Origin: VXYL01 sp965243095
GTDB lineage: Bacteria; Pseudomonadota; Gammaproteobacteria; Pseudomonadales; Azotimanducaceae
Direction: 5' to 3'
NCBI GenBank assembly: GCA_965243095.1
Contig: OZ251530.1
Span: 372,001 to 436,000 of the forward strand
DNA: 64,000 nt
The position numbers were made by a program, and so were the translations under genes. This document shows positions 9,198-17,096 of this stretch, piece after piece (position 1 is the stretch's first letter; every line of letters begins with the position of its first letter). The notes beneath the pieces were generated by a model. It was not told the origin of the DNA. It did not search any database and saw nothing but the letters and a program-made list of their open reading frames with translations.

Positions 9198-10325
9198 ATG
9201 CGTGTTGCCGTGCCGAAGGAGTCGTGGCCCGGCGAATCCCGCGCCGCCCTCGTCCCCGCTGGCGTCAAGAAACTCACCGCGCTCGGCCTGAACGTGATGG
9301 TCGAGGCCGGGCTTGGCCTCGCCTGCGGCGTACGCGACGAGGACTACGCCGCCGCCGGCGCGGATGTGATTTCGGACATCGACTCCGCGTTGGTCGCCTC
9401 CGAGGTGGTGCTGGGGGTGCGCAAGCCGTTGCCGCCGATGGAGGACTTGCTGGCGGCGAACACGCTGCACGTGAGCTTTCTCGACCCCTTCAACGATAGG
9501 CCGCTGGTGCAACGGCTGGCCAAGCGGGGCGTGACGGCGGTGTGCATGGAGATGATCCCGCGCTCCACGCGGGCGCAGAAGATGGACGCGCTTTCTTCGC
9601 AGGCCAATTTGGCCGGCTACGTGGCGGTGGTGCTGGCGGCTTCGCACTGCCCGCGCATCTTTCCGATGATGATGACGCCGGCGGGCACCATCCCGCCGGC
9701 GCGCGTCTTCGTCATCGGCGCCGGCGTGGCTGGGTTGCAGGCCATCGCCACGGCGAAACGGCTGGGCGCAAGGGTGGAGGCGTTCGACACCCGGCCGGTG
9801 GTGGCGGAGCAGGTGCAGTCGCTGGGCGCGAAGTTCGTGCGCATCGACGTGGGCGAAGCCGGTCAGACGGAGCAGGGCTACGCGCGCGAGCTCACCGCGG
9901 AGCAGCTGCAGCGCCAGCGCGACGGGATGCGGAAGGTGATCGCGCGGTCGGACGTGGTGATCACCACCGCGCAGGTGTTCGGCCGGCCAGCGCCGCGCAT
10001 CGTCCACCGCGACATGGTGGAGGAAATGCGCCCGGGCAGCGTGGTGGTGGACATGGCGGTGGAATCCGGCGGCAACGTGGAGGGCTCGACGCCGGGCGAG
10101 GTGGTGGATCTCGCCGGCGTCAAGGTGCTTGGCTTCGGCAACCTGCCCTCGGAAGTGGCGAGCGACGCCAGCGCGATGTACTCGGCGAACGTCACCAACC
10201 TGCTGGCGGAGTTCTGGGACGCGGACGCCGGGCGGTTCGAGCTGAATCCCGAGGACGAAATCGTGGCCGGCTGCGTGCTCACGCGGGGCGGCGAAGTCGT
10301 CCACCACGCCTTCAAGACGGCCTGA
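9198..10325 (+). CDS. pntA: NAD(P) transhydrogenase subunit alpha part 1 (NAD-binding)
   Basis: A 375-residue cytoplasmic domain-I protein, opening MRVAVPKESWPGESR as in PntAA and alanine dehydrogenase relatives. A Rossmann motif GAGVAGLQAIATAKRLGA binds NAD(H). With PntAB and PntB it forms the proton-translocating transhydrogenase that couples the proton gradient to NADPH formation from NADH. The gene order pntAA-pntAB-pntB, with the alpha chain split in two, is the three-subunit form. The ISKra4-like element ends 77 bp upstream, which may affect expression. Confidence 0.95.
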   Translation: MRVAVPKESWPGESRAALVPAGVKKLTALGLNVMVEAGLGLACGVRDEDYAAAGADVISDIDSALVASEVVLGVRKPLPPMEDLLAANTLHVSFLDPFNDRPLVQRLAKRGVTAVCMEMIPRSTRAQKMDALSSQANLAGYVAVVLAASHCPRIFPMMMTPAGTIPPARVFVIGAGVAGLQAIATAKRLGARVEAFDTRPVVAEQVQSLGAKFVRIDVGEAGQTEQGYARELTAEQLQRQRDGMRKVIARSDVVITTAQVFGRPAPRIVHRDMVEEMRPGSVVVDMAVESGGNVEGSTPGEVVDLAGVKVLGFGNLPSEVASDASAMYSANVTNLLAEFWDADAGRFELNPEDEIVAGCVLTRGGEVVHHAFKTA

Positions 10326-10359
10326 GCGGTTTCGCGCCGCGCCCGCCGGGGAAGCGAAT

Positions 10360-10677
10360 ATGGAACTGGTGCCCGTCTATCTCGCCTTCATCCTGGCGCT
10401 GTCCATCTTCCTCGGCTTCGAGCTGATCTCGAAGGTGCCGGCCACGCTGCACACGCCGCTCATGTCCGGCGCCAACGCCATCTCCGGCATCACGCTGGTG
10501 GGCGCGCTGCTCGCCGCCGGCGCGGATGGCCCGGACTGGTTGGCCACGTTGCTGGGCGCCGCGGCGGTGTTCTTCGCCACGGTGAACGTGGTGGGCGGCT
10601 ATCTGGTGACGGACCGGATGCTCGGCATGTTCAAGAAGCGGCCCGACAAGCAAGCCGCCGAGAAGCCCGAAGCATGA
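10360..10677 (+). CDS. pntAB: NAD(P) transhydrogenase subunit alpha part 2 (membrane)
   Basis: A 105-residue protein with three or more hydrophobic segments (ELVPVYLAFILALSIFLGF, then ISGITLVGALLAAG, then AAAVFFATVNVVGGYLV) and a basic C-terminal tail. This matches the separate membrane part of the alpha subunit. GGGGAAG lies upstream of the ATG. Its stop overlaps the pntB start in ATGA, which implies translational coupling. Confidence 0.93.
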   Translation: MELVPVYLAFILALSIFLGFELISKVPATLHTPLMSGANAISGITLVGALLAAGADGPDWLATLLGAAAVFFATVNVVGGYLVTDRMLGMFKKRPDKQAAEKPEA

Positions 10678-12065
10678 CCGACTTGGTGGTGAACCTCGCC
10701 TATCTGGGCGCGGCGGTGCTGTTCGTGCTTGGCCTGAAGATGCTAGGTTCGCCGAGGACGGCACGGCGGGGCAACGCGCTCTCGGCCATCGGGATGCTGA
10801 TCGCGGTGGTGGCCACGTTGCTCTCCAAGGGCGTGGTGGCTTGGCTCTGGATCGCCGTTGCCGCCGGCGCGGGCGTGGTGGTGGGCGCCCTTGCCGCACG
10901 CTTGGTGGCCATGACGTCGATGCCGGAGATGGTGGCGCTGTTCAACGGCTCCGGCGGCATCGCCAGTTTGCTGGTGGGCGCGGCGGCGCTCTTTCCGGGC
11001 GTGATTGGCGGGGCGGCCGGCGCGGAAACCGCCGTTTCCACCTTCACCGCGGTCACCGTGCTGCTTTCCGTGATGATCGGCGGCGTCACGTTCTCCGGCA
11101 GCATCGTGGCGTGGGGCAAGCTGGCGGAAGTGCTGCCTAGCGGCGCGTTGTTGTTCGCCGGACAGCGCCTGGTCAACGGCGGTTTGCTGGCGGCGCTGGT
11201 GGCTTGCGGCGTGTGTTTCGCGCTCGCGCCCGCCGCCGATTCGCCGTACTTCGTGGCCGTGCTGGTGCTGGCGTTGGCGCTCGGCGTGCTGGCGGTGGTG
11301 CCCATCGGCGGCGCGGACATGCCGGTGGTGATCTCCCTGCTGAACAGCTACTCCGGGCTGGCCGCCTGCGCCGCCGGGTTCGCCATCAACAACAACGTGC
11401 TCATCGTCTCCGGCTCGCTGGTGGGGGCGGCCGGCATCATCCTCACCAACATCATGTGCAAGGCGATGAACCGCTCGCTCGCCAACGTGCTGTTTAGCGG
11501 CTTCGGCGCGACGCGCGCCGGCGCCAAGGTGGAGGGCGAAGTGAAGCCCATCAACGCCGAGGACGCCAGCCTGATTCTGGAAGCCGCGAGCGCGGTGGCG
11601 TTCGTGCCGGGCTACGGCATGGCGGTGGCGCAGGCGCAGCACGTCGTCCACGAGCTCGGCGAACTCTTGGAGGAGAACGGCTGCGAGGTGAGCTACGCCA
11701 TCCATCCGGTGGCCGGACGGATGCCCGGCCACATGAACGTGCTGCTCGCCGAGGCGAGCGTGCCCTACGACCAGCTGGTGGAAATGGAGGACATCAACCC
11801 GCGCATGCCCAACATCGACGTGGCGGTGGTGATCGGCGCCAACGACGTGGTGAACCCGGCGGCGCGGGAGGACGAAGCCAGCCCCATCTACGGCATGCCC
11901 GTCATCAACGTGGATCACGCCCGCACGGTGTTCGTGCTGAAACGCTCGATGGCCTCCGGCTTCGCCGGCATCGACAACCCACTGTTCTTCGGCGCCAACA
12001 CGCGGATGCTGTTTGGGGACGCGAAGGCGTCGATTTCGGCGGTGATAGCGAGCTTGAAGGGTTAG
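10674..12065 (+). CDS. pntB: NAD(P) transhydrogenase subunit beta
   Basis: A 463-residue protein with about nine membrane segments in the first 270 residues (domain II), then the soluble NADP(H)-binding domain III. Domain III shows GYGMAVAQAQHVVHEL, HPVAGRMPGHMNVLLAEA and GANDVVNPAA, the conserved NADP-binding loops. The protein spans the membrane and completes the proton-pumping transhydrogenase. It starts four bases inside pntAB. It is probably the last gene of the operon: a short GC-rich hairpin follows the stop. Confidence 0.95.
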   Translation: MTDLVVNLAYLGAAVLFVLGLKMLGSPRTARRGNALSAIGMLIAVVATLLSKGVVAWLWIAVAAGAGVVVGALAARLVAMTSMPEMVALFNGSGGIASLLVGAAALFPGVIGGAAGAETAVSTFTAVTVLLSVMIGGVTFSGSIVAWGKLAEVLPSGALLFAGQRLVNGGLLAALVACGVCFALAPAADSPYFVAVLVLALALGVLAVVPIGGADMPVVISLLNSYSGLAACAAGFAINNNVLIVSGSLVGAAGIILTNIMCKAMNRSLANVLFSGFGATRAGAKVEGEVKPINAEDASLILEAASAVAFVPGYGMAVAQAQHVVHELGELLEENGCEVSYAIHPVAGRMPGHMNVLLAEASVPYDQLVEMEDINPRMPNIDVAVVIGANDVVNPAAREDEASPIYGMPVINVDHARTVFVLKRSMASGFAGIDNPLFFGANTRMLFGDAKASISAVIASLKG

Positions 12066-12067
12066 GC

Positions 12068-12083
12068 GCGCCCGTTTGGGCGC
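12068..12083 (+). terminator. GC hairpin after pntB
   Basis: A perfect 6-bp stem, GCGCCC and GGGCGC around the loop GTTT, starts just after the pntB stop. No U-rich tract follows, so intrinsic termination is only a possibility. Confidence 0.3.
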
Positions 12084-12096
12084 ACTCCAGCAGCAG

Positions 12097-12115
12097 CCAA
12101 GATTTGTCGTACGCC
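12097..12115. repeat. Solo IS-end-like sequence
   Basis: CCAAGATTTGTCGTACGCC resembles the right end of the ISKra4-like element (ACCAAAGAATTGTCGTACACC) with a few differences. No transposase is attached. It may be the leftover end of a lost copy or of a small non-autonomous derivative. Confidence 0.35.
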
Positions 12116-12172
12116 ATGCGCTAATGGCAAACTGGACACGTTGAGGCAAGTGCCGCTTAAGGGGCTAGCGCG

Positions 12173-12634
12173 ATGCGGATTCCCGACATGTTCTTTCCCG
12201 TCGTCAACCGCGTGATGCGGTTGTTGCTGCACTCGCCGCTGCACCGCTTGATGAGCGGCAACGTCATGGTGCTGTACTTTCGCGGTCGGCGCACGGGGCA
12301 GCACCGCTGGACGCCGGTGCGGTACTTGCGCGAGGGCGAGGACGGCGTGATTTGCCTCACCGGGCGGGAGACCGGGTGGTGGCCGAATCTCTTGGGCGAA
12401 GCGCCCGTGGAGTTGCAGCTGGGCGGGCGGCGGGTGGCGGCCACGGCGCAGGCGCTGCCGGACGATGCGGAACGGAAGGACGCGGCGCTGCGGCAGATGA
12501 TGGAGCGCTTTCCGGCGGATGCCGCGTACCACGGCATCGTGCTGCGGCGCGGCGAAGGCATCAGCGAGGAACAGTACCGGCAAGCGGTGGCGCGCGATGT
12601 GCTGGTGATCTTTCATCTCAAAGAGGGAGATTGA
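12173..12634 (+). CDS. Deazaflavin/nitroreductase-type (DDN-like) oxidoreductase
   Basis: A 153-residue protein opening MRIPDMFFPVVNRVMRLLL, with LYFRGRRTGQHRWTPVRYL and ETGWWPNLLGEAPVELQLGG. This is the split beta-barrel fold of the F420-dependent nitroreductase/quinone reductase (DUF385) family. In actinobacteria these use F420; proteobacterial members often have an unknown cofactor. Substrate and cofactor cannot be told from sequence. It lies two bases before a nitroreductase gene, so the two are probably co-transcribed. Confidence 0.75.
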   Translation: MRIPDMFFPVVNRVMRLLLHSPLHRLMSGNVMVLYFRGRRTGQHRWTPVRYLREGEDGVICLTGRETGWWPNLLGEAPVELQLGGRRVAATAQALPDDAERKDAALRQMMERFPADAAYHGIVLRRGEGISEEQYRQAVARDVLVIFHLKEGD

Positions 12635-12636
12635 GC

Positions 12637-13305
12637 ATGGAATTGGGCGAGGTGATGTGCACCACGTTCGCGGCGCGCGAGTTTTTGGACGAGCCAGTGG
12701 ACGACGAGACGTTGCGCCGCATTCTGGACAACGCCCGCTTCGCGCCGAGCGGCGGCAATCGGCAAGGCTGGCATGTGATCGTCGTGCGCGATGCCGCCAA
12801 GCGGGCGGCGTTGGCGCCGCTCATCGAACCCACCGTGCGCCGCTATCTGGCGGAGCGGCAATCCGGCGCGAACCCGTGGAACACCATCTCGCCGGCCGGC
12901 CTCGCGCAGGCGGAGATCGACGCTGTGCGTGTGCCGCCGGAACAAGTCGAACGCTTGGTGAGTGCGCCGCTGGTGTTGTTGGTCACCGTGGATCTGTCGG
13001 TGGTTGCGTCGATGGATCAACACCTGCCGCGCGTGGGCGTCATCTCCGGGGCTTCCATCTACCCGTTCGTGTGGAACATCCTGCTGGCGGCGCGCGCCGA
13101 GGGGCTTGGCGGCACGCTCACCACCTTCGTCGCCGCCAAGGAGCCGCAAGTGCAAGCGCTGTTTGGCATCCCCGCGCACCACGCGGTGGCCGCCATGCTG
13201 CCCATCGGCAAGCCGGTGAAGCAGCTCACGCGCTTGAAGCGGAAACCCGTGAGCGCCTTCGCCACCGTGGACGCTTTCGATGGCGGGCCGCTCGCCGATG
13301 CTTGA
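12637..13305 (+). CDS. Nitroreductase family protein
   Basis: A 222-residue FMN-dependent oxidoreductase. The N-terminal FAAREFLDEPVDDETLRRIL and APSGGNRQGWHVIVV are the typical FMN-binding segments. Near the end lies GGTLTTFVAAKEPQVQALFG followed by MLPIGKP, the second conserved block. It likely transfers hydride from NAD(P)H to a nitro or quinone substrate. AAAGAGGGAGA precedes the ATG at 12637. It follows the DDN-like gene by two bases and overlaps the next small gene, so the three are probably translated together. Confidence 0.88.
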   Translation: MELGEVMCTTFAAREFLDEPVDDETLRRILDNARFAPSGGNRQGWHVIVVRDAAKRAALAPLIEPTVRRYLAERQSGANPWNTISPAGLAQAEIDAVRVPPEQVERLVSAPLVLLVTVDLSVVASMDQHLPRVGVISGASIYPFVWNILLAARAEGLGGTLTTFVAAKEPQVQALFGIPAHHAVAAMLPIGKPVKQLTRLKRKPVSAFATVDAFDGGPLADA

Positions 13306-13537
13306 TCGCCGGGCCGTGCTGCGCATGTTGCAGCCGGTGGACTCGTCCAATCTCGAATCGATCGGGTACGACGCGGACACGCGCACACTCTACGTGCGGT
13401 TTCTCAGCACCGGCCGCGTGTACGCGTACTTCGACGTGGAGCGCGAGGTGTTCGAGGAATTGCAGCAGGCGGATTCCAAGGGCGGTTACTTCAACGACAT
13501 GATCCGCGGCGCGTTTCCGTACGAGCAACTATATTGA
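13298..13537 (+). CDS. KTSC domain-containing protein
   Basis: A 79-residue protein (85 if translated from the ATG at 13280). It shows the KTSC pattern: DSSNLESIGYD, then LYVRFLSTGRVYAYFDV, then a C-terminal SKGGYFNDMIRGAFPYEQL. KTSC domains occur alone or attached to lysyl-tRNA synthetase or other enzymes and may bind nucleic acid; no function is proven. The proposed ATG at 13298 overlaps the nitroreductase stop, and its own stop overlaps the start of the MFS gene. Confidence 0.8.
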   Translation: MLDRRAVLRMLQPVDSSNLESIGYDADTRTLYVRFLSTGRVYAYFDVEREVFEELQQADSKGGYFNDMIRGAFPYEQLY

Positions 13538-14766
13538 AGCCGTCGCCGCTGTCCGCGCTGCCGCTGAGCCGCAACATCGTCACGCTGATGGCGGCGCAGC
13601 TGGTGGGCATCACCGGCATCACCAGCATCGTCACGCTCGGCGGCATCGTCGGCGCCACGCTCGCGCCATCGCCGGCTTGGGCGACATTGCCGGTGGCCTG
13701 CATGGTGGTGGGCACCGCCGCGGCGACCGTGGCGGCGGCTTATCTGATGGCGAAGGTCGGCCGGGCGCGCGGTTTCGCCGTGGGCGCGATCATCGGCGCC
13801 ATAGGCCACCTGACCGCCGCCGCGGCAATGGCGATGAGCGGTTTCTGGCTGTTGTGTGCCGGCGCCGCATTGGTGGGAATCGCCAACGCCTTCGCTCATC
13901 AATACCGCTTCGCCGCCATCGAGAGCGTTGCGCCGGACGCTGCCGGCCACGCCGTGTCGCTCGTGTTGATCGGTTCGCTGGGCGGCGCGTTCATCGGCCC
14001 GATGCTGGCCGCCGGCGGCAAGGATTGGATCGCGGACGCGCCGTTCGCCGGTTGTTTCCTTGTGCTCGCGGCCGGCGCTTTCGCCGCCGCCTTCGCGGTT
14101 GCCCGGCTACGACCGGCGGCCGTGCAGGAGACGGCCACCCAGGAAGCGCCCCGGCCGCTCGGGGAGATGTCCCGCCAGCCGCTCTTTCTCGCCGCGGTGA
14201 TCGGCGGCGCGGCCGGTTACGGCGTGATGATCTTCGTGATGACGGCCACGCCGCTCAGCATGCACGCGGTGGACGGCCACTCGCTGGACAGCGCGGCGAG
14301 CGTGGTGCAGGCGCATGTGGTGGCCATGTACCTTCCCTCGCTCGTCACCGGATTTCTCGTTGGCCGCCTGGGTGTGGGGCGCTTGATGGCCATCGGCGTT
14401 TGCGCCTTGGCCGTCACCTTGGCGCTGGCCTTCGGCGGCCGCGAAGTGCTGCACTACGGCGCGTCGATGGTGATGTTGGGCGTCGGCTGGAACTTCCTGT
14501 TCGTCGGCGGCACGGTGTTGCTGGCCCGCGCCCACCACCCCTCTGAGCGCTTCCGTGCCCAAGCCGTCAACGACTTCAGCGTCTTCGGCATGTCCGCCGC
14601 CGGTTCCCTGAGCGCCGGCGTGGTGCTGCACGCTTGGGGATGGCACGGCGTCCTCGTGGCCGCCATGCTGCCCATCGCGGTGGCGACGGCCACGTTGGCC
14701 ATCGTGCGCCCGGGCCGCTGGCCAACCGTCGAGAATGTGCGGCTTGTCCAAACAGGCAATTCCTAG
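13534..14766 (+). CDS. MFS transporter
   Basis: A 410-residue integral membrane protein with about twelve hydrophobic segments and the cytoplasmic loop MAKVGRARGFAVGAIIGAIG of major facilitator carriers. The start at TTG 13534 overlaps the preceding stop (TTGA); the ATG at 13588 is the alternative. The segment APDAAGHAVSLVLIGSLGG lies mid-protein. The substrate is not evident. From 13921 to 14726 the gene is nearly identical to a second, truncated copy at 18728-19530, so its 3' part forms one arm of a direct repeat around an accessory segment. After the repeat ends, the last residues differ between copies. Confidence 0.85.
   Translation: MKPSPLSALPLSRNIVTLMAAQLVGITGITSIVTLGGIVGATLAPSPAWATLPVACMVVGTAAATVAAAYLMAKVGRARGFAVGAIIGAIGHLTAAAAMAMSGFWLLCAGAALVGIANAFAHQYRFAAIESVAPDAAGHAVSLVLIGSLGGAFIGPMLAAGGKDWIADAPFAGCFLVLAAGAFAAAFAVARLRPAAVQETATQEAPRPLGEMSRQPLFLAAVIGGAAGYGVMIFVMTATPLSMHAVDGHSLDSAASVVQAHVVAMYLPSLVTGFLVGRLGVGRLMAIGVCALAVTLALAFGGREVLHYGASMVMLGVGWNFLFVGGTVLLARAHHPSERFRAQAVNDFSVFGMSAAGSLSAGVVLHAWGWHGVLVAAMLPIAVATATLAIVRPGRWPTVENVRLVQTGNS
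13921..14726. repeat. Left copy of an 0.8-kb direct repeat (MFS 3' part)
   Basis: This 806-bp stretch recurs at 18728-19530 with scattered substitutions and two small deletions (-2 and -1) that cancel in frame. The repeats enclose a nuclease-like gene, vapBC and an insertion sequence. Confidence 0.88.
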
Positions 14767-14868
14767 CAGGGCCGCGGAACGACTGACCGATCCCGCCTTG
14801 CGCGGCCTCGTGCGCCGATGTAGAGTCCTTGCCCATCGCGTTGAGCAGGTTGCTCAGAGGACATCACG

Positions 14869-16062
14869 ATGACGAAGCAACAAATTGTGGGCGTGAAATT
14901 CGCTCTGTCGAGCCAAGAACCTCGGATCTTCGACGCCAACGGGCCCCACTTCCTTGACCCCACCGGAGGAGGACATTTGCGGGCTGCCGAACCGGAAGAG
15001 AATGTTCGGCAGCAATTCGTCAGGTTCTTGATCGATAGCGTCGGCGTTCCCTTGAGTTTTTTGACCACTGAAGATGCCGTCTCACATCATGGGGCAAAGT
15101 CCCGGCGACGCATGGACATCTTCTGTCGTTTGCCGAACGACGACCGGTTGTTTGTCGTGGAGTGCAAGCGGCAAGGTTTGGACCTCGAAGTTGAACAGCA
15201 CCTTCGCCAAGTGCATAGCTACGCCAAGGAAGTGGGCTCGAAGTTTGCGATTCTCACGAACGGTGACGAGACGTATGTCTATGTCTGCGACGAAGACGGC
15301 GGTGAACCATGCAAGTTGAAGTTGCCGAACAACACTGTTCCCACCTATCAAGAAATGTTGAACATCGGGGAGTACGATATTCGGCTGGCGGTTCCGCCAG
15401 TTTGGTACCGACCGGCATGGCATGAATTGCCCAGTTCCGCGGCAGACGTGCATGAAGAGCCATTCGCATCGATGGTCAGTACGGAAAGCGAGAGGCGGCG
15501 GATTCGTTGGCTCGCGAGCCTAGGCAGTCTGTTTCTGGATGCGCACAGCTCTGGGAAGTGGCGAATGTTCGGGTTCGACGTGAAGGACATGAGCACGGCA
15601 AAAGTCAGCCCGACCAACCCATCCGGCGGTCGCTGGTGTGGAGAGTACCGCGGGTTTCTAGTGACCAAAGACGCTCAGTCTTACCTCGTGCGCTTCTTCA
15701 TGACTCCAGACTGGAAAGGAGGGACAACGCTGGTGGTGGCGGTGGACGATGAGAGTGGCAAGTCCTGCAATGAACTTCAGCTCGATATGGACTTCCGTGA
15801 CACCGTCGAACAGTCGGAGGAGTCCGTGACTATTTGGCACAACGGGAAGCTCCCTGGCGGTCGGAAAGGGTGGACGAAAGATGCGATGATTGGCTATGCG
15901 AAAGAGTACGCTCCGCGCTTGGTGCATGGCAAATACGTTTATCTCGGGGAGATTCCGATCAATCGGCATGTCGAGTGGCAGGATGCTCGCGAGTTCATCA
16001 CCAACTGCGTCGAGTACGCATTGCTCCGAAAGCGGTTCAAGAGGCACTCTGTGAACTCGTAG
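14869..16062 (+). CDS. PD-(D/E)XK nuclease-like protein (HsdR N-terminal-like)
   Basis: A 397-residue protein. Residues about 40-155 resemble the N-terminal nuclease domain of type I restriction subunits (HSDR_N_2): PEENVRQQFVRFLI, then MDIFCRLPNDDRLFVVECK with candidate catalytic D83, E98 and K100, then SYAKEVGSKFAILTNGDE. The remaining 240 residues match nothing I recognise; they contain a WCGEYRGFLVTKD segment and a GRKGWTKDAMIGYAKEY segment. There is no helicase motor and no HsdM/HsdS. GC content is lower than in neighbours, consistent with transfer. It sits alone inside the MFS direct repeat. A role in defence is an inference from the domain and context. Confidence 0.7.
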   Translation: MTKQQIVGVKFALSSQEPRIFDANGPHFLDPTGGGHLRAAEPEENVRQQFVRFLIDSVGVPLSFLTTEDAVSHHGAKSRRRMDIFCRLPNDDRLFVVECKRQGLDLEVEQHLRQVHSYAKEVGSKFAILTNGDETYVYVCDEDGGEPCKLKLPNNTVPTYQEMLNIGEYDIRLAVPPVWYRPAWHELPSSAADVHEEPFASMVSTESERRRIRWLASLGSLFLDAHSSGKWRMFGFDVKDMSTAKVSPTNPSGGRWCGEYRGFLVTKDAQSYLVRFFMTPDWKGGTTLVVAVDDESGKSCNELQLDMDFRDTVEQSEESVTIWHNGKLPGGRKGWTKDAMIGYAKEYAPRLVHGKYVYLGEIPINRHVEWQDAREFITNCVEYALLRKRFKRHSVNS

Positions 16063-16203
16063 CCACAACGAACGCAGCCTCTCCACCCGCGGCCGTGTAG
16101 AACTCGGCGTTGGTCTCCGCGCCGCGGCTGGGCTCCCTGTTCGCCGGCGACACGGTCTCGGCTGGCACGGCGTCCTCGTGGCGGCAAAGTCGCGGACGCT
16201 TGC

Positions 16204-16612
16204 TCACACTGCCGGCGCCTCTAACAGGGCGGCCCCGGCGACTTTTGCGAACTGCTCGTCAAAGGTGTAAACGGGCTCTGCTCCCGATCTCTTCGCGGCC
16301 GCGGCGATCATCAGATCTGCAAAGTCGGCACCGCCTTCCCGGAACCGGGAGGTCGCACGAGCGACATCGTCCGACATCTCGACTTCCGAGTCCTTTGATG
16401 GCCAGCAGATCTTCGAGCACCGTCGCAATCCTTTCGCGGGAAAAGCGGTAGGCCCTATGCAGCACCCAGACCAGCTCGACGATGACTTCGCGGCAAACGA
16501 ATGCCGGCCGTTCGATCGTAAGTTCCGCAAGGAACGCCTGTGCGGCCAGCGCTTGTTTGGGGTCATCGGCCACTACATGGCGGACGAGTACGTTGGTGTC
16601 TAACGCGATCAC
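16204..16612 (-). pseudogene. vapC: VapC-like PIN toxin, frameshifted
   Basis: The N-terminal frame reads MIALDTNVLVRHVVADDPKQ through CREVIVELVWVL and EDLLAIKG. The C-terminal half continues in another frame with SEVEMSDDVARATSRFREG, ADFADLMIAAAAKRSG and YTFDEQFAKVAGA. Together they make a full PIN domain with all expected acidic residues (D5, the Glu of VIVEL, and the Asp of ADFAD and TFDEQ), but no single frame encodes it. The break lies near 16385-16400. VapC proteins are RNases. Either the toxin is inactivated or the assembly has an indel here. It directly follows its antitoxin gene. Confidence 0.75.
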
Positions 16613-17020
16613 TTAGGGTACGGCCTCCTTCGTCGCAAGCTTGGCGTCTGCCACAACCTCTGGTGACGAACGCTGTGGCGATAGCGTTGCGGGAAGGCCC
16701 GCCGCCGGTTTGGCGTCAGCCACAACCGCCGTCGTCGATTCAGCTGCAAGCGAGTCGGATTGGAGGTCATCGGCGGGTGCCGGAGCGCTCCCGTCGCACG
16801 CCCCTTCCACGATACCGCGTTCCATGTCCTCCAAGCGCAGGGGCGGGCCTTCGTGCTTCAGCGCACCGAACAGATGCCCGATCGGCCGCATGGGCTTAAC
16901 ACGGACTTCGTTGTCGTACACGAAGTAACACACCCTATCCCCGGCTTCCACGCCTAGTGCCTGCCGAACCTGCCTCGGCAGCGTCGTTTGCCCTTTCGAG
17001 GAAGTCTTGGACGTGATCAC
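16613..17020 (-). CDS. vapB: VapB-like AbrB/SpoVT-fold antitoxin with long tail
   Basis: A 135-residue protein. Residues 1-45 form an AbrB/MazE-type DNA-binding domain (TSSKGQTTLPRQVRQALGVE, then AGDRVCYFVYDNEVRVKPM). The next part includes DMERGIVEGACDG, where VapB antitoxins of this type usually end. A further 50 residues follow, with an imperfect repeat (VVADAKPAAG and VVADAKLATK). The gene abuts the PIN toxin gene with no spacer. The antitoxin should neutralise the toxin and repress its own promoter. The upstream region runs into the left target duplication of the ISNCY-like element 60 bp away. Confidence 0.8.
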   Translation of the reverse strand: MITSKTSSKGQTTLPRQVRQALGVEAGDRVCYFVYDNEVRVKPMRPIGHLFGALKHEGPPLRLEDMERGIVEGACDGSAPAPADDLQSDSLAAESTTAVVADAKPAAGLPATLSPQRSSPEVVADAKLATKEAVP

Positions 17021-17080
17021 AGCGAATCCTCCTGACGCCTTCCAATCTGGGATTTTGCTTTACCTCTGTGGAAATTACAA

Positions 17081-17096
17081 GAATGCAATTGCCATG
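17081..17096. repeat. Left 16-bp target-site duplication
   Basis: GAATGCAATTGCCATG directly before the left IS end; the same 16 bases follow the right end at 18692-18707. Confidence 0.88.

Noticed and set aside
16100..16200. Third fragment of the MFS gene
   Set aside because: Only about 20 bp (GGCACGGTCCTCGTGGC-like) match; too short to separate from chance in this GC-rich sequence.
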